From Fundidesulfovibrio magnetotacticus (GTDB taxonomy: Bacteria; Desulfobacterota; Desulfovibrionia; Desulfovibrionales; Desulfovibrionaceae): 64,000 bases of DNA. Both the position numbers and the translations under genes were made by a program. The stretch covers positions 1-64,000 of the forward strand of contig NZ_BLTE01000018.1 in NCBI RefSeq assembly GCF_013019105.1. The letters are read 5' to 3'. The notes under the pieces are model-generated. The model worked only from the letters and a program-made list of their open reading frames with translations. It was not told the DNA's origin and ran no database searches. Shown here one piece after another: positions 53,307-64,000 of this stretch; the stretch's first letter is position 1; each line of letters starts with the position of its first letter.

Positions 53307-54311
53307 CTAGGGCGTCGGCTCGGGCGCGCCCAGGTGGCGGGTGAAGAAATCGATGAGTTCCGCGTGGAGGGCCTCGTGCACGGCCTGGCGGTCCACTCCC
53401 TCGGGGTCCTGGCAGAGACGGGGAACGGCCTTGGCCTGCTCGGGGCCGCAGGGGGCCAGGAAGACGAAGTGCCCGGCCCCGGCCACGGCGTGCAGCCGCG
53501 TGCCCGGGGGGAACGAAGGCAGCAGCCGTTCCAACTCCCCGGCGGGACGCACGGCCTCGTCCCTTTCGGCGGCGAAGAGCAGCACCGGGCAGCCCAGCGT
53601 GGACAGGGAGCGGCCGGAGAAGAAGGCGTCCATGGGGGCCATGGCCGCCACGGCGCGGAGTCGCGGATCCGCCAGTCCTCCCGGAGGCAGCTCCGTGGCC
53701 GCGATGGCCCGGCGGTTGGCGCAGAAGCCCAGGGCCCCGGGTCGCTCGCAGTAGGCGTCCGCCAGTTGGAAGTCTGGCCTGGCCCCGGCCAGCACGAGCA
53801 CGTCGTAGCCGCCCATGGAGAAGCCCGCCGCGCCCAGGCGCTCCGGGTCCGCCAGGGACGCGAAAAGCGGATCGCGCATCACGGCGTCCAGGGCGGCCGA
53901 GACCTCGCCGGGCCGGTTCAGGAAAAGCGCCGGGCTGCCCAGGCGGGACTGGTCGCGGAAGTTGTCGCCCGGGTGCATGGGGCACACCACCAGAAAGCCC
54001 GCCCGGGCAAGGGCAGAGGCCGTGTCGTGGTGGGAGAGCATGCTCCCGGCGTTGCCGTGGGAAAGGCCGACAAGGGGCCTGCGTCCCGGCAGGGGCGGGG
54101 CCTCGCGCACGGCCGCCGCCCGCACTGGGCCGAAGGAGGTGAAGCCGTCGGCAGGGGCCTGCGCCAGGTAGAACACCGCCGCCTGCATGGGCTGGCCGTC
54201 GGTAGCCGGGCAGCTCAGGATGCGCAACCCCACGCCGTGCGCCCGGGCCGTGCCGCACGCCAGCAGCCACAGGAGCAGCAGCGTCGGGAGCAACGCGCTC
54301 CGGCCGGTCAT
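53307..54311 (-). CDS. periplasmic alpha/beta hydrolase
   Basis: The 334-residue protein has a Sec signal (LLPTLLLLWLLACGTARAH) and an alpha/beta-hydrolase fold: LVGLSHGNAGSMLSHHDTAS, the nucleophile elbow GAAGFSMGGYDVLVLAGA, and a late Asp/His pair (LLFAAERDEAVRPA, VAGAGHFVFLAPCG). It resembles dienelactone hydrolase and PAF-acetylhydrolase-like esterases. The substrate is unknown. ATG overlaps the stop of the DUF2461 gene (ATGA). Confidence 0.85.
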   Translation of the reverse strand: MTGRSALLPTLLLLWLLACGTARAHGVGLRILSCPATDGQPMQAAVFYLAQAPADGFTSFGPVRAAAVREAPPLPGRRPLVGLSHGNAGSMLSHHDTASALARAGFLVVCPMHPGDNFRDQSRLGSPALFLNRPGEVSAALDAVMRDPLFASLADPERLGAAGFSMGGYDVLVLAGARPDFQLADAYCERPGALGFCANRRAIAATELPPGGLADPRLRAVAAMAPMDAFFSGRSLSTLGCPVLLFAAERDEAVRPAGELERLLPSFPPGTRLHAVAGAGHFVFLAPCGPEQAKAVPRLCQDPEGVDRQAVHEALHAELIDFFTRHLGAPEPTP

Positions 54312-55033
54312 CGGGGAATCTCGGCGGCTTCCATGGCGTCCAGGGCCGCCCAGCCGAAGCGGAGCAGGGGGGCCGCCTGGAGGGCGTAGTCCGCCAGCAG
54401 CTCCGGAAGCTCCGGAGAGCGCGTCAGGGCGAAATCCAGGGGCCAGGACACGGTGAGGTGCTTGAGCTTCACGGCGCGGGCCAGCTCCGGGTCCGCGACG
54501 TCCTCGAAACCCCGCGGCAGGCGCTTGAGGCTCTCGCGCTCGTCCAGGTGCAGGCCGTGGGCGGCCAGGGCGGCCAGCACGCCGGGGAATCCCGCTGTTT
54601 TCGAGCGCATGGCCTCGCGCAGGGCGGCCAGCTGGGCGGGAGCGGGCTGGTAGAATCCGGCGGCGGCAAAACAGCCGTCCGGGGCGATGTGGATGTAGAA
54701 GAGCCCCTGCTCCTTGCGGGAGCCGGAGCGCGTGATCACGGCCCCGGCGTGGGTCTTGTAGGGGCTTTTGTCCGGGGAGAAGCGCACGTCGCGGTTGATG
54801 CGGAAGAGCGCGGTGCGTGCGTCGCCCTGCAGGGGCAGGCCCAACTCCCGGACGCGGGCGGAGACGGCTCCGGCCAGCGCGCCAAGGGGGGCGCGCAGGG
54901 AGCGTTCGTAGAGTGCCTTGTCGCGCTGGTAGAGTTCGCGCGCCCCGGCGAAATCGTGCTCGCCCTGCAGCCGGGCCAGTTCTGCCAGAAAAGCCAGTCC
55001 CTCGGGGGGGAAGCCGGTGAATCGCTCGCTCAT
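54308..55033 (-). CDS. DUF2461 (TIGR02453) family protein
   Basis: The 241-residue protein matches DUF2461: FPPEGLAFLAELARLQGEHD, the strongly conserved FRINRDVRFSPDKSPYKTH, and YIHIAPDGCFAAAGFYQPAP. The family is of unknown function and widespread in bacteria. It is coupled to the hydrolase gene downstream. Confidence 0.9.
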   Translation of the reverse strand: MSERFTGFPPEGLAFLAELARLQGEHDFAGARELYQRDKALYERSLRAPLGALAGAVSARVRELGLPLQGDARTALFRINRDVRFSPDKSPYKTHAGAVITRSGSRKEQGLFYIHIAPDGCFAAAGFYQPAPAQLAALREAMRSKTAGFPGVLAALAAHGLHLDERESLKRLPRGFEDVADPELARAVKLKHLTVSWPLDFALTRSPELPELLADYALQAAPLLRFGWAALDAMEAAEIPR

Positions 55034-55213
55034 GTACGCCTCGTAGCGGTCCGGAGTGCGGTCCGCTCACGATACGGTGCGAACCGGCGCAAAAGGCTAT
55101 CAGCATTCTCCGCGCTTGTCCCGTCCCGCCAGGGGCGTCCGCCGGGAGGCTGGCCCTTGCGCGAAACCCCCCGCACGACGTATGGACTCGGAAAGCCCGC
55201 CGAAGGAGCCCCC

Positions 55214-55855
55214 TTGAGCCTTTCCCCCTCGCAACTGCTTGCGCAATACGGCTACCTGGCGGTGTTCCTGGGCAGCGTCGTGGAAGGCGAATCCATCCTC
55301 CTGCTGGCAGGCTTCGCCGCGCACCAGGGCTACCTGGACTTCTGGGCCGTGGCCGCCCTGGCCTGCCTGGGCGGCTCCCTGGGCGATCAGGCCTTCTTTC
55401 TTCTGGGCAGACGCTACGGGCAGGCCATGCTGGATCGGTTTCCCAGGCTCAAGGTCCACGCCGCCACGGTGGACCGCCTCGTGGCGCGCTACCGCGCCGG
55501 GGTGATCGTGATGGTGCGCTTCCTCTACGGCCTGCGCGTGGCCGGCCCGGTGGCCCTGGGCATGGGCGACACGCCGTTGGGCACGTTCGCGGCTTTCAAC
55601 CTGCTGGGAGCGGCCGTCTGGGCGCTGCTCGTGTCCGGGGCGGGCTACGTGTTCGGGCACGCCCTGAACCTGATCCTGGAGGATGCCCGGCGCTGGGAGG
55701 AGGCGGCCCTTGTCCTGCTGGCCCTGTTCGCCGTGGGCCTCTGGTTCGGGCGGCGCGGGTTCATGCGCCGAAGGGACATACTCCTGGGCTGCGCTGACCC
55801 GGAGGAGAGCGGCAAAAAGCGTCCTGACGGTTGCATTCGCGGACCAAGCGGTTAG
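55214..55855 (+). CDS. DedA-family membrane protein
   Basis: Start is a TTG with GAAGGAG upstream; 213 residues. DedA features: YLAVFLGSVVEGESILLLAG, LGGSLGDQAFFLLGRRYG and the motif VRFLYGLRVAGPVALGMGDT. DedA proteins translocate phospholipid or polyprenyl lipids and affect membrane homeostasis. Four to five helices are visible. A basic tail of about 35 residues ends the protein. Confidence 0.93.
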   Translation: MSLSPSQLLAQYGYLAVFLGSVVEGESILLLAGFAAHQGYLDFWAVAALACLGGSLGDQAFFLLGRRYGQAMLDRFPRLKVHAATVDRLVARYRAGVIVMVRFLYGLRVAGPVALGMGDTPLGTFAAFNLLGAAVWALLVSGAGYVFGHALNLILEDARRWEEAALVLLALFAVGLWFGRRGFMRRRDILLGCADPEESGKKRPDGCIRGPSG

Positions 55856-55864
55856 AATGGAGTC

Positions 55865-56491
55865 ATGAGTCCCCCTTCCGGACAAGCTCGCCAGGCCTTC
55901 GACTCCGTGGTGGACCGGGGCATCCATGGGCTGCCGCCCCTGGTGTCCTCGTGGGAGCTTGCCGTGCGCTACCTGTCCGACCAGAGCTTCGCGGACAACC
56001 ACGCCCGCGTGGAGGCGTTGATCCGCCGCGAATCGGCCAAGAACGCCTTCCTCTCGGCCGTGAGCAACGTGGGCGGCCTGGCAACGCTTCCGGTGGCCAT
56101 CCCGCTGGGCGCTTACGCCTCCTTCGCCTACCAGGCGAGACTTGCCGCAGCCGTGGCCCTGGTCTACGGGCACGACGTGCGCTCCGAGCGCGTGCGCGTG
56201 CTGGTGGGGCTCTCCATGGCCGGGCGTCGGGCCGTGGACATCCTCAAGCAACTGGGGGTGCGCTTCACCACCATGCTGCTGGAGCGGGCGGCGGCGCAGC
56301 TTTCGGAAAAGGTGCTGGCCGAGGCGGCCTCGGGGGTGGGGGTGCGCGTTCTGGCCCAGGGCGGGGCGCGGCTGCCGGGGCTTCTGGCGAAGAGCGTGCC
56401 CGTGGCCAGCGCCGTGGTCTGCGGGGCCATCGACTGGCGCTATTGCCGCTCGGTGGGGCGCGTGGCCCGTGACATTTTCGCGAGACAATGA
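55865..56491 (+). CDS. EcsC-family protein
   Basis: The 208-residue protein resembles EcsC: SNVGGLATLPVAIPLGAYAS, FAYQARLAAAVALVYGHDVR and a hydrophobic end SVPVASAVVCGAIDWRYCRS. The family is membrane-associated and of uncertain function. ATG lies 9 nt after dedA, so the two are probably co-transcribed. Confidence 0.8.
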   Translation: MSPPSGQARQAFDSVVDRGIHGLPPLVSSWELAVRYLSDQSFADNHARVEALIRRESAKNAFLSAVSNVGGLATLPVAIPLGAYASFAYQARLAAAVALVYGHDVRSERVRVLVGLSMAGRRAVDILKQLGVRFTTMLLERAAAQLSEKVLAEAASGVGVRVLAQGGARLPGLLAKSVPVASAVVCGAIDWRYCRSVGRVARDIFARQ

Positions 56492-56520
56492 AAAAGGCCC
56501 GGCGTGAACCGGGCCTTTGA
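56491..56520 (-). terminator. terminator hairpin between EcsC gene and tRNA-Ser
   Basis: A perfect 10-bp stem (AAAGGCCCGG / CCGGGCCTTT, 6-nt loop) at 56493-56518 has TTTTTC on the minus strand, suited to ending the tRNA transcript, and a short TTT on the plus strand for the EcsC gene. Confidence 0.8.
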
Positions 56521-56612
56521 AGGAAACCAGGCACCCAAAAGCAACCGTTACCGTTGCTCCCTCTCGGGCCTAGCGGGGTTGGCGGCGCTTCCGCCGCCTG
56601 GCTTCCTTGAAA

Positions 56613-56705
<93 letters not shown>

Positions 56706-56772
56706 GCGAGAAGGGAGCAATTATCCATTTCAGCCCGGCTTGGCAAGTAAAAAATGCACAGAGGAGAACGAA

Positions 56773-59619
<2,847 letters not shown>

Positions 59620-59908
59620 GCGCGAAGAGGACGGCACGAACGCGCCCGGGGCCGGAGAAGGGGAGGCGTTGCGCCCGCCGGATCCGGCCGATCGGAGACA
59701 CATACCCAGGGGCGTGCCGGCGGCGGCGCGTCCCCCCGGAGGGGGACGCCGCGGTAGGCGCATGCGAGGTGGTCCAGCACCTGGAATCCGCCCGGGGTGA
59801 CAAGGACGGCGCGGCGCGGTATGGGGCGGCGTGGCGATCGTAACGAGCCAGGCGGCCGGGGGGCCTCGCGAAACCGGCGGCGCGCCCGCTTCGCCGGAGA
59901 GAGCGCCC

Positions 59909-60475
59909 GTGCCCCACAAGCCGGACCGGAGCCCCCGGGAGCAAGCGGCCCTGGTTGGCCTGGGCGCGAACCTGGGCGCTCCCTGCAGCATGCTGGAACG
60001 CGCGGCGCGCGGCCTGGACGGGCTTCTGCACGGGGTGCGTCTGGTGGCCGTCTCGCGGGTGTGGCACAGCGCGCCGCACCAGCCCGAGCCCCTGGGGTTG
60101 CCGCTGCCGGAGTGCCTGCGTCCGCGCCTTCCCAGGCCCCTGGACGCGGGCGCCTGGTACGCCAACAGCGTTGCCCGCCTGGCCTGCCGCTCAGACGTGA
60201 CGCCCGAGGCGCTCTTCGAGGCCCTATCGGACCTGGAGGCAGCCCTCGGGAGGGACCGCACGCTGGAGCGCCGCTGGGGGCCGCGTTTCATCGATATCGA
60301 CCTGCTTACGTTCGGAGGGGTCACCCTCCGCACGCCGCGTCTGGTGCTGCCGCACCCGCGCATCGCGGCGAGGCCTTTCGTCCACCTCCCGCTGGCCGAG
60401 GTGGCTCTCGAAGCGCCCGAGGCGCGTTTTTCTTCGGGACGGTCTTTCCCCGCGCGAACAACCGTGCTATTCTGA
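59909..60475 (+). CDS. folK: 2-amino-4-hydroxy-6-hydroxymethyldihydropteridine diphosphokinase
   Basis: FolK pyrophosphorylates hydroxymethyl-dihydropterin in folate synthesis. GTG at 59909 has GGAGAG 7 nt upstream; a longer frame from 59831 is open but weak. In 188 residues it shows VGLGANLGAPCSMLERAARG, the ATP-site segment LGRDRTLERRWGPRFIDIDL and LVLPHPRIAARPFVHLPLAE. An insertion around residue 55 replaces the common YETxP stretch with PEPLGLPLPECLRPRLPRPL, which is longer than usual. The 289 nt before it (59620-59908) hold no clear gene. Confidence 0.92.
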   Translation: MPHKPDRSPREQAALVGLGANLGAPCSMLERAARGLDGLLHGVRLVAVSRVWHSAPHQPEPLGLPLPECLRPRLPRPLDAGAWYANSVARLACRSDVTPEALFEALSDLEAALGRDRTLERRWGPRFIDIDLLTFGGVTLRTPRLVLPHPRIAARPFVHLPLAEVALEAPEARFSSGRSFPARTTVLF

Positions 60476-60500
60476 ACTCCCAACAAGGATCGACAGGACC

Positions 60501-60779
60501 ATGTGGAAATTCGTCATCTTCGCCGTCGCGGCTTTCATCCTCTGGAAGATGTTCGCGGGCGACATGAAGCGCCGCAAGGAAGAGGCCAAGAAGCAGGAGG
60601 AGCAACTCATCGCCAAGGGCGAGATGGTGCGCGACCCGGCGTGCGGCTCCTACGTGTCGGTGGAGAACTCCGTGCGGCTGAACGACGGCGACCGGACGCT
60701 CCATTTCTGCAGCTACGAATGCCGGGACAACTACGTGAAGCAACTTGAATCCTCCGCGAAAAAGGGGAGCGACACATGA
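60501..60779 (+). CDS. PP0621-like small membrane-anchored protein
   Basis: The 92-residue protein has one N-terminal helix (VIFAVAAFILWKMFAG), a charged coiled coil, and a small Cys domain MVRDPACGSYVSVENSVRLN then FCSYECRDNY (TRASH/YHS-like). The C-terminus overlaps the transaldolase start by four bases. Metal binding is plausible. Confidence 0.82.
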   Translation: MWKFVIFAVAAFILWKMFAGDMKRRKEEAKKQEEQLIAKGEMVRDPACGSYVSVENSVRLNDGDRTLHFCSYECRDNYVKQLESSAKKGSDT

Positions 60780-61423
60780 AATTCTTCCTGGACAGCGCGA
60801 GCCTGGACGAAATCCGGGCCGCCAAGGACATGGGCCTCCTGGACGGCGTGACCACCAACCCCACCCTGATGTCCAAGGAGAAATCCGACTGGCACAAGGT
60901 GGCCGAAGCCATCTGCCGCGAGGTGGACGGTCCGGTGAGCCTGGAGGTGGTGGGCACCACGGCCGAGCAGATGCTGGCCGAGGCCAAGGAGCTGGTGAAG
61001 TACGGCCCCAACGTGGTGGTGAAGATCCCCATGCTGCTGGAGGGCCTCAAGGCCGTGCGCGCCCTGCGCGAGCAGGATATCGACGTGAACGTCACCCTGG
61101 TGTTCCAGCCCCTTCAGGCGCTCATGGCGGCCAAGGCCGGGGCCACCTTCGTGAGCCCCTTCGTGGGCCGCGTCGACGCCATCGGCGGCGACGGCATGGC
61201 CATGGTGGAAGAAATCCTGGCCATCTTCCGCAACTACGACCTGCGCACCCAGGTGCTGGTGGCCAGCGTGCGAAACCCCCTGCACGTGGTGCGCGCGGCC
61301 ATCATGGGTGCGGACGTGGTCACGGTGCCTTTCGCGGTGCTCAAGGACTTCGTGAAACATCCGCTCACGGACAGCGGCCTGGAGTCTTTCCTGAAGGACT
61401 GGGAGAAGGTTCCGAAATCCTAA
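60776..61423 (+). CDS. fsa: transaldolase / fructose-6-phosphate aldolase family
   Basis: This is a short transaldolase (215 residues): MKFFLDSASLDEIRAAKDMG, DGVTTNPTLMSKEKSDW, the Schiff-base Lys in NVVVKIPMLLEG, VTLVFQPLQALMAAKAGATF and PFVGRVDAIGGDGMAMVEEI. These enzymes move a three-carbon unit between sugar phosphates or act as F6P aldolase. With the transketolase and RpiB at 3-5 kb it completes the non-oxidative pentose phosphate set in this window. Confidence 0.94.
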   Translation: MKFFLDSASLDEIRAAKDMGLLDGVTTNPTLMSKEKSDWHKVAEAICREVDGPVSLEVVGTTAEQMLAEAKELVKYGPNVVVKIPMLLEGLKAVRALREQDIDVNVTLVFQPLQALMAAKAGATFVSPFVGRVDAIGGDGMAMVEEILAIFRNYDLRTQVLVASVRNPLHVVRAAIMGADVVTVPFAVLKDFVKHPLTDSGLESFLKDWEKVPKS

Positions 61424-61447
61424 AGTGATGCTTTAGACTCTCTCTGG

Positions 61448-61487
61448 GGCTCGCGGACGTGCCACGGCGCGGGCGCGAGCCGTTTTT
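61448..61487 (+). terminator. rho-independent terminator after the transaldolase
   Basis: A hairpin (GGCTCGCG / CGCGAGCC, 18-nt loop) is followed by GTTTTTC on the plus strand. Confidence 0.8.
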
Positions 61488-61671
61488 CATCCGCCCGCCG
61501 CGCGGCGGAACGCCTCAGGCGCACATTGAGCTAGCGATTTTAGCGGGTTGATCGTCTGGGTGGGCGTATCGCCGTTTGCCGGGCTACAGCATTCCGGCCT
61601 GCCCTGGCCCATGGCGACATGGCGGGCGTGCAGCGTCTGTCGAGCGCAATTGCCGGATACCGGCAGGGCTG

Positions 61672-62319
61672 TCAGGGGCGCACGCAGCGGGCCACCAGGG
61701 GCTCGAAGGAGCCAGTCTCTGGAAGGTAGCTCAGCAGTTCTCCTTTCTCCATGTCGAAATACCAGCCGTGCAGGTAGAGCTTGCCGGTCATCACCCGTTC
61801 CCAGACAAAGGGGAACGTGAGCAGGTTTTCCAGTGACACGAGCACGGCAGCCTGTTCGCAGGCCTTCATGCGCACGTGGTCCGGTTTGTCGCCAAGTTCC
61901 CTGGCCACCTCGGCCAGGGCCGGTTCGGCGATGGAAACCCACGGCGCGATGAACTCTCCGAGGCCTTCGCGTTCCGGAGTCATCAGGGCCTGGATGCCGC
62001 CGCAGCAGGAATGGCCCAGCACGATCACGTGTTCCACACCCAGGACCTTCACCGAATATTCCACGGCGGCGCTCACGCCGTGCAGGCCCGGGGTCTTCTC
62101 GTAGGGGGGGATCAGGTTGGCCACGTTGCGCACCACGAACATGTCGCCCGGCGCGCAACCGGTGAGGATGGCAGGGTCCACGCGCGAATCCGAGCAGGCC
62201 ACCACGAGCACGTTTGGGTTCTGCGAGGACTTGAGGCTTTTGAAGAAGTCGCTGTCCTCGCAGAAGTAGGTCCGCTGGAAATTCTTGAACCCGGTGAGGA
62301 AGCGGGCGATGTCCTTCAT
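61672..62319 (-). CDS. beta-type carbonic anhydrase
   Basis: The 215-residue enzyme hydrates CO2. The zinc ligands are visible: Cys and Asp in VVACSDSRVDPAILTG and His-x-x-Cys in VIVLGHSCCGGIQALM. The conserved VVRNVANLIPPYE and GVSAAVEYSVKVLGV segments are present. ATG at 62319 follows AAGGAGAG. Likely used for bicarbonate supply. Confidence 0.95.
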   Translation of the reverse strand: MKDIARFLTGFKNFQRTYFCEDSDFFKSLKSSQNPNVLVVACSDSRVDPAILTGCAPGDMFVVRNVANLIPPYEKTPGLHGVSAAVEYSVKVLGVEHVIVLGHSCCGGIQALMTPEREGLGEFIAPWVSIAEPALAEVARELGDKPDHVRMKACEQAAVLVSLENLLTFPFVWERVMTGKLYLHGWYFDMEKGELLSYLPETGSFEPLVARCVRP

Positions 62320-63519
62320 CGTGTGGGGCTCTCCTTGGGGTGGCGAAGTGCGTTTGTCGGCCGAGTGTACGCAAGGTTGGCCCGATGGGCAAGCCTGCGA
62401 AGGTCGGAGGAGTCATATGCTGGTATTGCGCTTCATTCTTAATAGGCTCGGTCCATATTTTGTCCAGGTCTGCGTCTGACAGGCAAGGCCAGGGTTGGTG
62501 TTGCCAAGTGGAGGAAAATCGATCCTGAGGCATTCTCACGCCGTTTCCAAAGAGGAGGGGGTTTTGGGGGAGACGAGGGAGGACGAGGGGTGAGAACCTG
62601 CTCTGAGGAGCAGCGGTTCCAGGGCAGCGGTCCGGGCAGGGTCGCGTTTCCGTCCGAGGGTTAGCGATGGTGGGGTTTAGATTTGCTGGATGTGCGCCCC
62701 ATGGGCCTGTGGTGGCGGTTCGTGGTGGATGGAACGCTGTGCCGGGTGCTGTTGCACGGCCAGGCGGCGGGTTCGATCGTGCGAGGCGTGGTGTCGGGTG
62801 CGCGTTCATCCGTCTTGGTTTGCCGGTTCGTCGTGACCGGTCCTGACGGCGCGAGCTGAAGGCGACGCGAAGCCTGTGCAAGGCGGACGGCTTGCATGGC
62901 GAAGCGCAAGGCATTGGCAGGTTTCCTCGTGCCGTGTACGTCAGCTGAACGTGCGCCGATTCTGCCCGAGACGCCAAGAGGGCGGCGTCACGAGCGGTCG
63001 GTGTTCAGGTGGTCGCTGGAGCGGTGTGGACCCCTCCCCCAACCTCCTTGCTTGTGTCTCATAATGTAAATTATGTTAACTTTAAGAACTGGGATTGATG
63101 TACGGGAGGGCGCACGGTTCCTTGGTTCCTGCGTCCTGGCGTCAGCGAACGCCTTGATGCCTGGGCTGCGGGACGCTTTTATCCTCTTCCCGAGGGGGTC
63201 CGCGCGCGCCTTTGTTTGCATGCGCTGCGGGTGTTTCGAGCCGGACGTCTCGGGCGTCCATGCCGCGCATGGTCCTGTCGTTGTCCGGCCTGTCGATGCC
63301 GTCTGACCGTAGCCGTTTCGCTGGGTCGATCATCGCTGGCGGTATCTGTCCGTGTCTGCAGGTTCCACCGTGCCGCATCATTCTTTCGATGATTGGTTCG
63401 CACAGTCTGTTGTCCGTGCCCGACGGGAGCTTCTGGTGGTCGCCGCCTTGCCGGGGCCAGGCTCCTGCACGGCGACCGTTTGGCCCTTCCTTGCCGGCGG
63501 CTGGCGAGGGCTTGTGCAA
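62320..63519. other. 1.2-kb region without a convincing gene
   Basis: No frame here has coding character or family signals; composition is less biased than in genes. It holds an AT-rich island at about 63055-63095 with an inverted repeat at 63060-63075. The remainder could be decayed coding DNA, a leader of an unseen RNA, or plain spacer. Confidence 0.5.
63060..63075. repeat. AT-rich palindrome CATAAT-GTAA-ATTATG
   Basis: A perfect 6-bp inverted repeat around GTAA sits in an AT-rich island of a GC-rich noncoding tract, followed by TTAACTTTAAGAACT. It looks like an operator or a promoter site, but no downstream gene is seen on the plus strand within 450 nt. Confidence 0.4.
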
Positions 63520-63563
63520 TGCAAAAGGCGTCCGTGCCTAGCTGGACACGGACGCCGTTTGCA
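63520..63563 (-). terminator. terminator of the adenine deaminase gene
   Basis: A 10-bp stem (GGCGTCCGTG / CACGGACGCC, 10-nt loop), flanked by TGCAAA/TTTGCA, is followed on the minus strand by TTTTGC. It lies 22 nt beyond the ade stop. Confidence 0.85.
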
Positions 63564-63585
63564 TCGACTGGCCGGATTCAGGGGG

Positions 63586-64000
63586 TCAGAGCCAGAGGTC
63601 CACCACTTCGAAGCGGTTCACGTCCACAAGGCCCTTGTCCGTGAGCTTGAGTTCGGGGATCACGGGCAGCGAAGAGAAAGACAGAGCCATGAAGGGGTGC
63701 GTGTAGTTCGCCTTGTTCAGGGCCACCCGGGTGAAGGCGGCGCGCAGTCGTTCGTAGTCGCGCACCACGTATTCCAGGGGTTTGAGGCTCATGAGTCCGG
63801 CGTACGGCAGTTTGAGCAGCGCCAGCACTTCGCCGTCCGCCACCACGCAGTAGCCGCCGCCCGCCTCGGCCAGGACGTTTCCGGCCAGGGCCATGTCTTC
63901 GTCGCAGACTCCGGCCACCACCAGGTTGTGGGAGTCGTGGGCCACGGTTCCCGCGATGGCTCCGCGCGCCATGCCCAGGCCCTGCATGAAGCCCAGGGCG
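63586..64000 (-). CDS. ade: adenine deaminase, C-terminal part (runs off right edge)
   Basis: The minus-strand frame enters from the right edge and ends at 63586. The visible 137 residues carry GLGMARGAIAGTVAHDSHNL then VVAGVCDEDMALAGNVLAEA, and PYAGLMSLKPLEYVVRDYER, typical of the end of Ade (adenine to hypoxanthine). The end PELKLTDKGLVDVNRFEVVD is also family-like. The start and metal-site domain lie outside. Product hypoxanthine can enter Hpt (12.6 kb). Confidence 0.93.
   Translation of the reverse strand, partial: ALGFMQGLGMARGAIAGTVAHDSHNLVVAGVCDEDMALAGNVLAEAGGGYCVVADGEVLALLKLPYAGLMSLKPLEYVVRDYERLRAAFTRVALNKANYTHPFMALSFSSLPVIPELKLTDKGLVDVNRFEVVDLWL

Noticed and set aside
63142-63519. 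125-residue minus-strand open frame in the gene desert
   Set aside because: Unbiased composition, no family resemblance, and it runs up to the ade terminator.

Overview
The window is GC-rich chromosomal DNA, with high GC at third codon positions. It reads as a free-living deltaproteobacterium of the Desulfovibrionaceae type (Desulfovibrio or Fundidesulfovibrio-like). The evidence is gene content: an L-lactate permease with a sigma-54 promoter, a lactate/2-hydroxyacid dehydrogenase of the FAD plus Fe-S type, B12-dependent methionine synthase without a reactivation domain, a che operon carrying HEAT and ParA genes, paired ACT and phenylacetate-CoA ligase genes, and a probable selenoprotein. No rRNA, phage, insertion sequence or CRISPR array was seen.

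Layout. 1-2427 (minus): two Cache sensor domains fused to an L-lactate permease, running off the left edge, with a sigma-54 promoter upstream. 3.0-5.4 kb (minus): transketolase and ribose-5-phosphate isomerase B. 5.5-9.1 kb (minus): an RpoH-like sigma factor, a TPR lipoprotein and a second lipoprotein in one operon. 9.2-15.4 kb (plus): methionine synthase, a TlpA-type thioredoxin, a GNAT acetyltransferase, hypoxanthine phosphoribosyltransferase, a zinc-finger membrane protein and RadA. 15.5-20.1 kb: RidA, SerB, a sensor kinase and a glycosyltransferase. 20.1-21.3 kb is a patch of decayed toxin-antitoxin genes with lower GC. 21.3-28.5 kb: SWIM/SNF2 helicase, peptide-binding lipoprotein and Rel. 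28.6-29.8 kb: a small Cys-rich protein, a methyltransferase and tRNA-Pro.

29.9-38.8 kb is a complete chemosensory operon (cheB, HEAT, cheR, parA, cheW, cheY, cheA); its CheA has three Hpt modules, the third without the phosphorylatable His. 38.9-45.8 kb holds a membrane protein, CpoB, DprA, a three-gene signalling set (HD-GYP N-terminal-like, HDOD, GGDEF) and a Xer recombinase. 46.0-48.6 kb holds MotB, Aat, a candidate selenocysteine-containing TusA-like protein hidden by an in-frame TGA, and an M48 peptidase. 48.6-56.7 kb holds ACT/PaaK, RsfS, GpmI, small proteins, a hydrolase, DedA, EcsC and tRNA-Ser. 56.8-61.4 kb holds the FAD/Fe-S dehydrogenase, FolK, a small membrane protein and a transaldolase. 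A carbonic anhydrase, a 1.2 kb gene desert and the end of adenine deaminase close the window.

How they fit together. Lactate uptake (left end) and oxidation (56.8 kb) point to lactate as an energy source. Transketolase, RpiB, the transaldolase-like enzyme and GpmI cover non-oxidative pentose phosphate and lower glycolytic steps. The che operon, the HDOD/GGDEF set and MotB serve motility and signalling. The two items most worth a second look are the Cache-Cache-lactate permease fusion and the UGA-containing TusA-like gene; neither is visible as a simple complete ORF.
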